Source: Pseudomonadota bacterium (lineage in GTDB: Bacteria; Desulfobacterota; Desulfovibrionia; Desulfovibrionales; Desulfovibrionaceae). From it: a stretch of DNA of 64,000 nucleotides. This document shows, in pieces, positions 9,955 to 18,488 of the stretch. The translations under genes and the position numbers were made by a program. The notes under the pieces were generated by a model. It ran no database searches. It was given only the letters and a program-made list of their open reading frames with translations, and was not told where the DNA came from. Each line of letters opens with the position of its first letter. Positions within the stretch are counted from its first letter, which is position 1. Location of the stretch: assembly GCA_018822105.1 (NCBI GenBank), contig JAHJLB010000011.1, positions 1-64,000 of the forward strand, in the 5' to 3' direction.

Positions 9955-10731
9955 CTACCAGGCTTCGGTTTCGGGGCTGTGGTAGTAGAATTCAACGCGC
10001 CTGTTGGCCGCACGGTTGGCCGCATCGATGTCGGGCAAAAGCGGGCGGCTGTCGGCGTAGCCAACCGCGCGCATGCGCGTCGCCGCGATGGCCCCGTTGC
10101 CCTTGGCCAGGATGTAACGCAGGGAGGCGGCGGCCCTGGCGGCGGAAAGCTCCCACTTGGAGGGATACAGGCCGCTGCCGTTCTCCGTGTCGTCCGTATG
10201 GCCGCGGATGACCAGATTGACCTTCTGGGCCAGGAGGATGTCGGCCACGCCATCCAGGATCTTGGCGGCCTCCGGCTTGAGCACGGCGGAATTCTGGGCA
10301 AACATCACAGAGTTGTTGACCTGCATGAGCACCCCGGCGTTGTCGGAGCTCAGGCCGGAGTTGTTCTGCATGTCCTGGCTCTGGGCCAAGAGCTCCTTGA
10401 CGAGCATGGCCACCTCGTACTTGAGCTGGTCCTTCTCGGAAAGCTTCATCTCGGCCATGCCCAGCTTGGCGTCCGAGGGGATGAAGCTCACGGGCGCCAC
10501 ACCCTGCTTGATCTCAGTGGGGTTGCCCTTGACGTCCTTGAAGACAAAGGCCAGGGATTCCTTCTGCTGCGGCTTTAGCGCGGCAATGAGCCACATGAGC
10601 AGAAAGAAGGCCATCATGGCGGTGACAAAGTCGGCGTAGGCCACCTTCCAGCTGCCGCCGTGGTGCGCCGCGTGCCCTTCGCCACCCTTCTTCTTGATGA
10701 CGATCGTGCTGCCGCCCTTATTTTTGGCCAC
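9955..10731 (-). CDS. motB: flagellar motor protein MotB (OmpA domain)
   Basis: HHGGSWKVAYADFVTAMMAFFLLMWLIA plug/TM; OmpA-like VIRGHTDDT... C-terminus; downstream of motA. Confidence 0.92.
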   Translation of the reverse strand: MAKNKGGSTIVIKKKGGEGHAAHHGGSWKVAYADFVTAMMAFFLLMWLIAALKPQQKESLAFVFKDVKGNPTEIKQGVAPVSFIPSDAKLGMAEMKLSEKDQLKYEVAMLVKELLAQSQDMQNNSGLSSDNAGVLMQVNNSVMFAQNSAVLKPEAAKILDGVADILLAQKVNLVIRGHTDDTENGSGLYPSKWELSAARAAASLRYILAKGNGAIAATRMRAVGYADSRPLLPDIDAANRAANRRVEFYYHSPETEAW

Positions 10732-11575
10732 CCTTCAGGGCTCCTTCCAGTTCCTCGAAGCTGGGCCGGGCCGGGCCGGAAACCGCACGGCGCGCGGCCT
10801 CCACGGCCAGCATGGGCGGAAATCCGCTGGCGAATCCCACCAGCCCGGACTTGACCACCTCCAGCATGGAGTGGGTTTCCTTGACCTGGTATTCAAGGTT
10901 CTGGGCCATGGGTCCGGCGAAGCCGTAGCACATGAGGATGCCCAGGAAGGTGCCCACCAGCGCCGCGCCGATGGAATGCCCCAGCACCTCGGGCGGCTCG
11001 TTGATCTTGCCCATGGTCAGGACAACGCCGAGGACCGCGGCAACGATGCCCAGGCCGGGCAGGGAGTCGGCCACCTTGTTGATGGCGTTGGGGGTGTTTG
11101 ATTCGTGCTTGTGCGAGGCCGCCATGTCGATGTCCATGACCGACTCGAACTGATAGGGCTCGATGTTTCCGGCCAGGAGCACCTTGAAGTTGTCGCAGAT
11201 GAAGTCGCGGACCTCATGGTTCTTGAGCACCGCCGGAAAGCGGGTGAACACGGCGCTGCCCTCGGGCTTGTTCACATGAGCCTCGATGGAGACGATGCCG
11301 TCGCGCCGGGCCATGTTCATGAGCGTGTAGAGCACGATGAGGATGTCCAGATAGGCCTGCTTGCCGGCCTCTGTGGCGGTGAAGACCTTGAAGGCCTTGG
11401 ACATGGTGCCGAAAATAATGCTCTTGGGCGAGGCGATGAAAAAGGAGCCGATGGCCGCTCCGCCAATGATGAGCAGTTCAATGGGCTGCCAGAGCACCCC
11501 CAGTGGGCCGCCCTCCAGCATATAGCCACCGACGACGCAGCCGATGACAACAAAAACTCCTATGATCGCAAACAT
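10718..11575 (-). CDS. motA: flagellar motor stator protein MotA
   Basis: MFAIIGVFVVIGCVVGGYMLEGG...LPGLGIVAAVLGVVLTMGKINEPPEVLGHSIGAALVGTFLGIL. Confidence 0.94.
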   Translation of the reverse strand: MFAIIGVFVVIGCVVGGYMLEGGPLGVLWQPIELLIIGGAAIGSFFIASPKSIIFGTMSKAFKVFTATEAGKQAYLDILIVLYTLMNMARRDGIVSIEAHVNKPEGSAVFTRFPAVLKNHEVRDFICDNFKVLLAGNIEPYQFESVMDIDMAASHKHESNTPNAINKVADSLPGLGIVAAVLGVVLTMGKINEPPEVLGHSIGAALVGTFLGILMCYGFAGPMAQNLEYQVKETHSMLEVVKSGLVGFASGFPPMLAVEAARRAVSGPARPSFEELEGALKGGQK

Positions 11576-11854
11576 TGCCTATGGATCTCCTCAGGGTCGC
11601 CAGCACTGGCTGGCAGCATGCATCTTCGTTGAAATTCCCAGCAGACGCCGCCGGGAATACTTATTGAATCATATGCCGCCCGTTTGTAAAGCATTCATTT
11701 GAAGTGATTCACATAATTCTAGTTATTGCATAGCGTTAAGAATTGTCTAGACCCGTGGCCTGCCGCCTTCTGCCCCGGTGGACAAAGCCTGAAAACATGC
11801 TACGTTTGGCCACACCAGACAAGACTTTGCCCATCAGCCGCCATGGAGGTGCGT

Positions 11855-13255
11855 ATGAAAATCCTGCTCCTTGCAGCAATGCTGCTTGCCCTGTGCCCCG
11901 CGCCGCTCAGCGCCCAGGAGGCCCGGAAAGTGCGCCTGGTGGTCCAGCAAAACGGCCAGGCCCTCGTCACCGAGGTCAGGGGGCTGACCTTGCCCAGGGG
12001 CGCGGGCAACGTGCTCTTGCCTGACCTTCCGACCACCATCGATCCCCAGACCCTGCAGGTGCGCTCCAAGACAGCCCCGCGCGAATTCTCCATCCGCGAC
12101 CTGACCCTGGACGACGACCTGCTGACCCCGTCGAACCTGCTGCGCAAGCACCTGGGCAAGACCATCACGCTCATCCTGCCCGACGGCAAGACCCAGGGCG
12201 GGCGCATCCAGAAGGAGGCCACCCTCCTGTCCACAGACGAGGCCCCGGTCTTCCTCGTCGACGGCGCGGTGTACGCGGGGCCGTACGAAGCCATTATCTA
12301 CCCCGAACTGCCCCAGGGCCTCTCCTCACGCCCCAGGCTGTCCCTGAACGTGGACAACTCCGGTCCGGCCAAGCAGGACATCGAGCTGACCTACATCGCC
12401 AGGGAGCTGAACTGGCGCATGGACTACGTCCTGGCCATGAACAAGGCTTCCACCAGCGCCACGCTCTCGGGCTGGGTCACGGTCCAAAACCGCTGCGGCG
12501 TCGACTACCTCGAGGCCGTTGTCGAGCTCCTGGCCGGGGAGCCGCGCAGCGTCGCGCACGCCTCCCGGGCCATGTACGCATCAGACTCCCTGGCCGCGCC
12601 CAAGGCCATGGCCCTGGGCGGGGCAAGCGACCCGGAGGAGCTCTTCGAATACCACCTCTACCGCCTGAAGCGGCCCGTGACGCTGGCCAACCAGCAGTCG
12701 CGACAGGTGCAGCTCTTCGCTTCCGCAAGCCTCGACATCACGCGCAAGCTGATGGGACGCGCCAACGCCCTGCCCTCAGGACGTGAGTCCGAGCCCATCA
12801 AGGAACGGCTCGATTCCTTCATCTCTTTTCGGAATTCCGGGGCGTTAGGTTTAGGCCTGCCCCTGCCAAAAGGAACCCTGCGCGCCTTCCAGGAAGACGG
12901 CGAATCCAAGCACTTCCTGGGCGAAGCGCCTCTGGAGCGCACCCCGGTGGGCGGACAGGTGGAGCTGCGCCTTGGGCAGGCCTTCGACATCACGGCGGAG
13001 CGCGTGGCCACGGACTTTGAGAAGACCGGCAAGAGCAGCTACAAAGGCAGCTGGGAGCTGCGCCTGAGCAATGCCAAGAAGCAGGCCCAGCGGGTGGTGC
13101 TGCAGGAATTGATGCCCGGCAACTGGAAGATCCAGAACGCCACCCAGAAGTGGACGAAACCCTCTTCCGGCGTGCTGGAGTTTGTGGTGGAGGTGCCGCC
13201 CAACGCCGACCAGGAGCCGCTCGTGCTCAAGTACTCCTTCACCACGGAGCTGTAG
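11855..13255 (+). CDS. DUF4139-like secreted protein
   Basis: ORF trimmed to ATG 11855 with GGAGGTGCGT RBS; signal peptide MKILLLAAMLLALCPAPLSAQ; ELTYIARELNWRMDYVLAMN. Confidence 0.7.
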   Translation: MKILLLAAMLLALCPAPLSAQEARKVRLVVQQNGQALVTEVRGLTLPRGAGNVLLPDLPTTIDPQTLQVRSKTAPREFSIRDLTLDDDLLTPSNLLRKHLGKTITLILPDGKTQGGRIQKEATLLSTDEAPVFLVDGAVYAGPYEAIIYPELPQGLSSRPRLSLNVDNSGPAKQDIELTYIARELNWRMDYVLAMNKASTSATLSGWVTVQNRCGVDYLEAVVELLAGEPRSVAHASRAMYASDSLAAPKAMALGGASDPEELFEYHLYRLKRPVTLANQQSRQVQLFASASLDITRKLMGRANALPSGRESEPIKERLDSFISFRNSGALGLGLPLPKGTLRAFQEDGESKHFLGEAPLERTPVGGQVELRLGQAFDITAERVATDFEKTGKSSYKGSWELRLSNAKKQAQRVVLQELMPGNWKIQNATQKWTKPSSGVLEFVVEVPPNADQEPLVLKYSFTTEL

Positions 13256-13326
13256 CCCCCAGTTGCGCCTTGCCCTGCCAGCGATCTTCAGGTAGCGGAC
13301 TGCCACGCTGTTCATGGAGGTCCATT

Positions 13327-14238
13327 TTGAGCCAGGGGATCAAAGGGTTCATCTACGCCGCTGTGTCCGCGGCCTGCTTCGGAACCCTCGCCGTGCTGGG
13401 GAAATTCGCCCTGGCGCGCGGCTTTGTGGCTGCTGAGATCCTGCAATACCGCTTCGGGTTTGCCAGCCTCATGCTGGTCTGCTGGTACGCCGCCACCGAC
13501 CGCGCAGTGCTGCGCGCCGGCCCCAGGACCCTGCTCAAGGCCGCCTTTCTGGGCCTCGGCCTGTACCCGGTGCAGAGCCTGTGCTTCATGACCTCGCTGG
13601 AGTATATTCCGGCCTCCACCACCTCGCTCATCCTCTATTTCTACCCCGTGGCGGTGACGCTGCTCTCCGCCCTGCTCTTCAAGACCCGCCTGAACCGCCT
13701 GGTGGCCTTCTCCCTGGCCCTCCTGGTGGCGGGCTGTGGCCTGGTCTTCTACGATGCCTTCCTGCGCAGCATCAGCCAGACCGGCCTCCTGCTGGCCGTG
13801 ACGGCCATGCTCGTCTTCTCGCTCTACCTCATCTGCCTGCAATATCTTCTCAAAGACGAAAACCCGCGCAGTATCTCGCTCTATGTGGTCATCGCAACCG
13901 CCCTGGTCTACACCATCATGGCCCCGCCGACGCGCTTTACGGAGCTGGACGCAGCCTCCCAGGCCCTGACCGTTGTCCTGGGCCTGGTGCCCACGGCCCT
14001 GGCCGTGACCCTGCTCTACAGGGCCGTGGAGCTCGTGGGCAGCGCCAAGGCCTCCATCTGCTCCACCATCGAGCCCATCACCACTGTGCTGGGCTCGGCC
14101 CTGGTTCTGGGCGAGACCATCGTGCCCATCCAGTTGGCCGGCATGGCCTTGATCCTCCTTGGCATCACCCTGCCCAACTCAAGCCTGCTGCGCGCCCCGG
14201 CCCTTGCCATTTTGCCCAAGAAGCGGCCCCCTTCTTGA
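13327..14238 (+). CDS. EamA/DMT-family transporter
   Basis: TTG start at 13327 preceded by GGAGG; ten-TM pattern, internal repeat, C-terminal STIEPITTVLGSALVLGETI. Confidence 0.85.
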   Translation: MSQGIKGFIYAAVSAACFGTLAVLGKFALARGFVAAEILQYRFGFASLMLVCWYAATDRAVLRAGPRTLLKAAFLGLGLYPVQSLCFMTSLEYIPASTTSLILYFYPVAVTLLSALLFKTRLNRLVAFSLALLVAGCGLVFYDAFLRSISQTGLLLAVTAMLVFSLYLICLQYLLKDENPRSISLYVVIATALVYTIMAPPTRFTELDAASQALTVVLGLVPTALAVTLLYRAVELVGSAKASICSTIEPITTVLGSALVLGETIVPIQLAGMALILLGITLPNSSLLRAPALAILPKKRPPS

Positions 14239-14300
14239 CGGCAGCGGCCATTTCGACCTAGGGAGATGCTAAGGGAGCATTCTTCTTACGGGAGAACAGC

Positions 14301-14660
14301 ATGGACGAGAACCGCCGCCGCCGCAGCAGAGTGCCAACGCACTTTCGGGCCACCTTCACCCGGCCTGGAGACGAACCCGTGCCGCTGGTGACCCAGAACA
14401 TCAGCCTCAAGGGCCTGCTCGCCGAATCGGCCCACCGGTTGGCTGGCGGCGAAATCGGCCACGTGCACATCGTCCTGGCCGAGGACGCGGCCATCTCCAT
14501 CGAGAGCCGGGTCATCCGCAGCGACCCATCCGGCGTGGCCATCGACTTCCTGCCCATGGATGAGGAAAGCTTCTTCCACCTGCGCAACCTTGTGCGCTAC
14601 AACGCCTCCGACGCCGACCAGATCGACTCCGAACTTGCCTCTCCTGCCTTCAAGGACTGA
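14301..14660 (+). CDS. PilZ domain protein
   Basis: MDENRRRRSRVPTHFRATF...ISLKGLLAES...GVAIDFLPMDEESFFHLRNLVRYN. Confidence 0.85.
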   Translation: MDENRRRRSRVPTHFRATFTRPGDEPVPLVTQNISLKGLLAESAHRLAGGEIGHVHIVLAEDAAISIESRVIRSDPSGVAIDFLPMDEESFFHLRNLVRYNASDADQIDSELASPAFKD

Positions 14661-14732
14661 CCCCCGCCCACAAGAAAACGGCGGCCCGTCTCCAGGCCGC
14701 CGTCCGTTTCATGCGTGCGTGTATTGCGCCGG

Positions 14733-17700
14733 CTACCACTGCATGGAGCGCTTCACGGCCATGGCCTTGGCCTGCTCCTCGTAGGTGACGAACCCGGCAT
14801 GGTGCATGGCGTTCTCCACGGTGTAGGTCCAGTCCCAGCTCGAGTAGATCACCGGCTTGTGGAAGGTGGAGCGGAAGTGCTCCATCTCCTGGCGGTAGAA
14901 GGCTTCCTTGGGGTTCTCGATGTTGTCGCGCAACTGCTCGCTGAAGCGGTCGAGCTCTCCCTCGTACCATTCCATGATGTCCTCGGCGGTGTTGTAACGC
15001 TTGAGGATGTGCCCGTAGCCGTTCTCGTCGAGCAGGGCCCGCAGACGCTCGAAGTGCTGCTCCTTGAGCCACTCGCCCAGCTTGCTCACCGGGATGTCCA
15101 GGGCCTCGACCTCGGCCATCTGCACCTTGGTCTTGCGATAGGTGTCGGGGACCACGGAGGCAGAGTCGATGCCGGCGATGGCCACCAGTCCGCGCAGGAT
15201 CACGCTGTTGGACACGCCCTGGCCGCAGAAGCCGACCTTCTTCACATACTTCTGGCCGGCGAAGATGGTCACCAGGATGGTCCAGACCACCGCCGGGTCC
15301 TCTTCGTCGTAGATGTGCTGCAGGCGGGGATTGTCGCGGTCCGTGGCCAGGACCATCTGGGTCATGTCGTTGGAGCCGATGGAGAACCCGTCCACCTCCT
15401 GCAGGAACTCCTTGCAGAGGATGGCGTTGCTCGGAATCTCGGCCATGAGGATGAGCTTGACCCCGTCCTTGCCGGACTCGATGTTGTGCACCTGCTTGAG
15501 GTAGCGCTTCATGCTGCGCGACTCTTCCAGGGTGCGCACAAAGGGCAGCATGATCTGCAGGTTCTTGCCGCCGAAGATGCCCCTGGCCAGCTTGAAGGCC
15601 TCCAGCTCCCAGTCGTGGATGTTGCGCGAGACCCCGCGGAAGCCCAGCATGGGGTTGTCCTCGTGCTGCTCAAAGAGCAGGCCGCCGATGAGGTTGCGGT
15701 ACTCGTTGGTCTTGAAGTCCGTGGTGCGGTAGACGATGTTCTTGCCATAGAAGGCCATGGCGAACAGGGCCAGCCCCTGGGCCAGGGTCTGGATGTAGTG
15801 CTCCTTGCCGGTGCGGAAGCCGCGCGACTCCAGCAGCTTGCGGATGCGCTCAGGCAGGGTTCTGACCTCGTCCATCTCGATCTTGAGGCCCATCTTGATG
15901 GCCACTTCCTCGCGCAGGGCAGCAATGCGCTCCAGCACGTCGAGGACACCCGGATCGTCCTTGAGGCGCTGGACCATCTTTTCGATCTCGCGTTCGTGGT
16001 CCTGCCTGGTCTTCTGGGCTTCGGCGTAGGTGTCGCCGATGCCGTCGAGCACATCAAAGTAGCCCATGATGACGGCGATATGCGTCTTGAGGGAGACCGA
16101 GGTCTTGAGGGTCTCCAGGCGCTCCGTGGCGAAGCCGATGTGCTCGTCGAGCTTCTTGTCCAGCTCGCGCAGCCGGCGATGCAGGGCCAGCACCTCGTCC
16201 GTGCCCTTGGTGTTCTCGCGCTCGGACAGGGAAGCCAGCTCCTTGCCCAGGCCGGTGACCAGCCCCACATAGTCGCGCAGCTTGATGCGCATGCTGATGA
16301 GCCCGGAGGCCAACTGCTCCTTCATGACCTTGGAGAGGATGCCGTCCAGCTCGCGCAGCTTGGCCTCCACCAGGGTGCCCAGCACGCCGCGGTCATAGGC
16401 CTCCAGGGCCAACGGATGCACGCTGATGTTGCCGAGCATGAACTCGGCGCGCAAGAGGCCCACCTCGAAGTCAGGCACGCTGCGCAGGCGCGAAAGGAAC
16501 AGGGACTGGCCGACATCGGCCAGGATGAGGCCGACCTTGGTCTTGGTGGCCGGGAGCTTGCTCACGTCGATCTCGCCGCCCACATCCACCAGGGGCAGGC
16601 TGCCGCGGTACACGCGCCCGCGCGAACCGTCCACGGTGATCTCGTGGCCGTCGAGGGAGCGGATGACCTCCAGGCGCTGCAGGCCGATGACCGCCGGGAT
16701 GCCCAGCTCGCGGGAGGTGATGGCCGCATGGCTCGTGTCGCCGCCCACGTCCGCCAGGATGGCGCTGGCGATGCGCATGCCCGGCACCATGTCCGGATCC
16801 GTGCGCTCGGCGGCCAGGATGTCGCCCTTGTTGACCTTGTTCAGCTCAAGGGCGGAGCGCAGGAACTTCACCACGCCCTGCCCGGCCCCGCGGGAGGCGC
16901 CATTGCCCTCCAGCAGGAGCTCGGCGTCAACCAGGGCCTTGGGGTCCACTTCCTTGCGGCGCATGAAGATGGTGTCCGGATGGCGGTCAAAGTCCTCGTT
17001 CCAGCGCGTCTCCGGCCGGGCCTGGACGAACCACAGACGGTCGGATGAATCGATGCAGAACTCGGTGTCCATGATGATGCCGCCGTAAGCCTTGGAGATG
17101 CCGCGCACGCCGCGCGCCACCTCCTCGGCCTGGGCCAGGGAAAGGGCCCAGCGGTAGACCTCGTTCTCGTCCACCGGCACGTCCTTGGTGCCGCCCAGAT
17201 CCTCGTCGTAGACGATCTTCTTGTCCTTGCAGCCCATGAAGCGGACCACGACCTCGGAATTGTCGTCGCGCTGGAAGACATAGAACTTGTCCGGGGTGAC
17301 CATGCCGCCCACAACGGCCTCGCCCAGTCCGTAGCTGGCGTCGATGGACACCAGGTCGTTCCTGTCCGTGCCGCGGCAGCCCGTGGCCGTGTCGGCGCTG
17401 AAGGCCGTGCCGGAGATGAGCGGGTTGATCATGCGCATGATGCACACCGAAAGCGAGGTGTTCTCGATGGCCCATTCCTTCTTGGCCGTCTCGGCGATGA
17501 GGTCGTCGCCGGTCTGTTCGGCCTTGTGCACGGCGTCCAGAATGGCCTCGCGGCGGTAGGTCATACTGCGCAGGTTGTAGGCCGAGGCGCAGTCCCAATG
17601 GTAGGCCTCCACGCAGCGCTCGTCGCCCACGATGTTGAGATAGGTGTCCTGCAGGCCCGCAAAGGCCTTCTGGCGGCTGTCCTCGCCCGCCGCGGAGGAG

Positions 17701-18329
17701 CGCACGGCCACGGGCTCGTTCTCCAGGCCGGCCTCGCTGCAGATGGACAGGTAGGCGTTGCGCACGGAGTCCACGACCAGTTGGGGCGGCTCCACGGAAA
17801 GGATGGCGGCCTGCACGAGGACGGAACGCTTGCGCAGCTGGTCGATGCCTTCAGGCGAGGTGGCGAAGCCCTCCACGACGTTGTTCACAAATGTGCGCAG
17901 CTTGATGAGGGTGCCGGTGTTTTTGGCCATCTCGGCGGTGATGCGCTTGGCGATGCGGCGGGTGAACTTGCGCAGGAACTCGGGATCCCGGTTGACCTCG
18001 TCGTCGTTCCAGTCCGTGGAGTTGTATTCCTTGTCCACGATGGAGCGCACGAGGGCGGCGTTGACCTTGGTCTCGTCGAGCAGCATGTGGAAGGCGATGG
18101 AGGAAATGGCGCGGAACTGGGGGGCGCGAATTCCCGGGACTTGGCTGATGATGGCTGTGTTGTAGTTCTTGCCGCCGACCAGCAGTTCTGCGTCAGGGCC
18201 GATCTGTACAATCTCGGCGCCGTTGAGCACGATCTGTTTTGTCAGGTCAGGCTTGGCGGCAGCCTTGTTCTTGGGCTCGGCTGCCACGCCTGCGCTATGG
18301 GCGCTCTGGTCCTTCTGGGTCTTGGCCAT
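14733..18329 (-). CDS. PEP/pyruvate-binding phosphotransferase (PEP synthase-like) with extended central region
   Basis: ORF trimmed to MAKTQKDQSAHS (RBS AAGGAGGAG); VAVRSSAAGEDSRQKAFAGLQDTYLN, GGDTSHAAITSRELGIPAVIG catalytic His, YRTTDFKTNEYRNLIGG, C-terminal FSIGSNDMTQ. Confidence 0.9.
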   Translation of the reverse strand: MAKTQKDQSAHSAGVAAEPKNKAAAKPDLTKQIVLNGAEIVQIGPDAELLVGGKNYNTAIISQVPGIRAPQFRAISSIAFHMLLDETKVNAALVRSIVDKEYNSTDWNDDEVNRDPEFLRKFTRRIAKRITAEMAKNTGTLIKLRTFVNNVVEGFATSPEGIDQLRKRSVLVQAAILSVEPPQLVVDSVRNAYLSICSEAGLENEPVAVRSSAAGEDSRQKAFAGLQDTYLNIVGDERCVEAYHWDCASAYNLRSMTYRREAILDAVHKAEQTGDDLIAETAKKEWAIENTSLSVCIMRMINPLISGTAFSADTATGCRGTDRNDLVSIDASYGLGEAVVGGMVTPDKFYVFQRDDNSEVVVRFMGCKDKKIVYDEDLGGTKDVPVDENEVYRWALSLAQAEEVARGVRGISKAYGGIIMDTEFCIDSSDRLWFVQARPETRWNEDFDRHPDTIFMRRKEVDPKALVDAELLLEGNGASRGAGQGVVKFLRSALELNKVNKGDILAAERTDPDMVPGMRIASAILADVGGDTSHAAITSRELGIPAVIGLQRLEVIRSLDGHEITVDGSRGRVYRGSLPLVDVGGEIDVSKLPATKTKVGLILADVGQSLFLSRLRSVPDFEVGLLRAEFMLGNISVHPLALEAYDRGVLGTLVEAKLRELDGILSKVMKEQLASGLISMRIKLRDYVGLVTGLGKELASLSERENTKGTDEVLALHRRLRELDKKLDEHIGFATERLETLKTSVSLKTHIAVIMGYFDVLDGIGDTYAEAQKTRQDHEREIEKMVQRLKDDPGVLDVLERIAALREEVAIKMGLKIEMDEVRTLPERIRKLLESRGFRTGKEHYIQTLAQGLALFAMAFYGKNIVYRTTDFKTNEYRNLIGGLLFEQHEDNPMLGFRGVSRNIHDWELEAFKLARGIFGGKNLQIMLPFVRTLEESRSMKRYLKQVHNIESGKDGVKLILMAEIPSNAILCKEFLQEVDGFSIGSNDMTQMVLATDRDNPRLQHIYDEEDPAVVWTILVTIFAGQKYVKKVGFCGQGVSNSVILRGLVAIAGIDSASVVPDTYRKTKVQMAEVEALDIPVSKLGEWLKEQHFERLRALLDENGYGHILKRYNTAEDIMEWYEGELDRFSEQLRDNIENPKEAFYRQEMEHFRSTFHKPVIYSSWDWTYTVENAMHHAGFVTYEEQAKAMAVKRSMQW

Positions 18330-18488
18330 GCTCTCCTCCTTGACATCTTGATGCATCAGGGCCTTTCGGGCCATATCATGAGGACGCAAACGCGCCCCAT
18401 CCCCGTCACGATCAACTCGTGCGTATGGGAGCAGGACGCGCCACGACAAAATCTCTTACTACCAGGTACCTTGCCTCTTCACCCTTCG

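Noticed and set aside
14715-17048. 777-aa plus-strand ORF
   Set aside because: Antisense shadow of the PEP synthase-like gene
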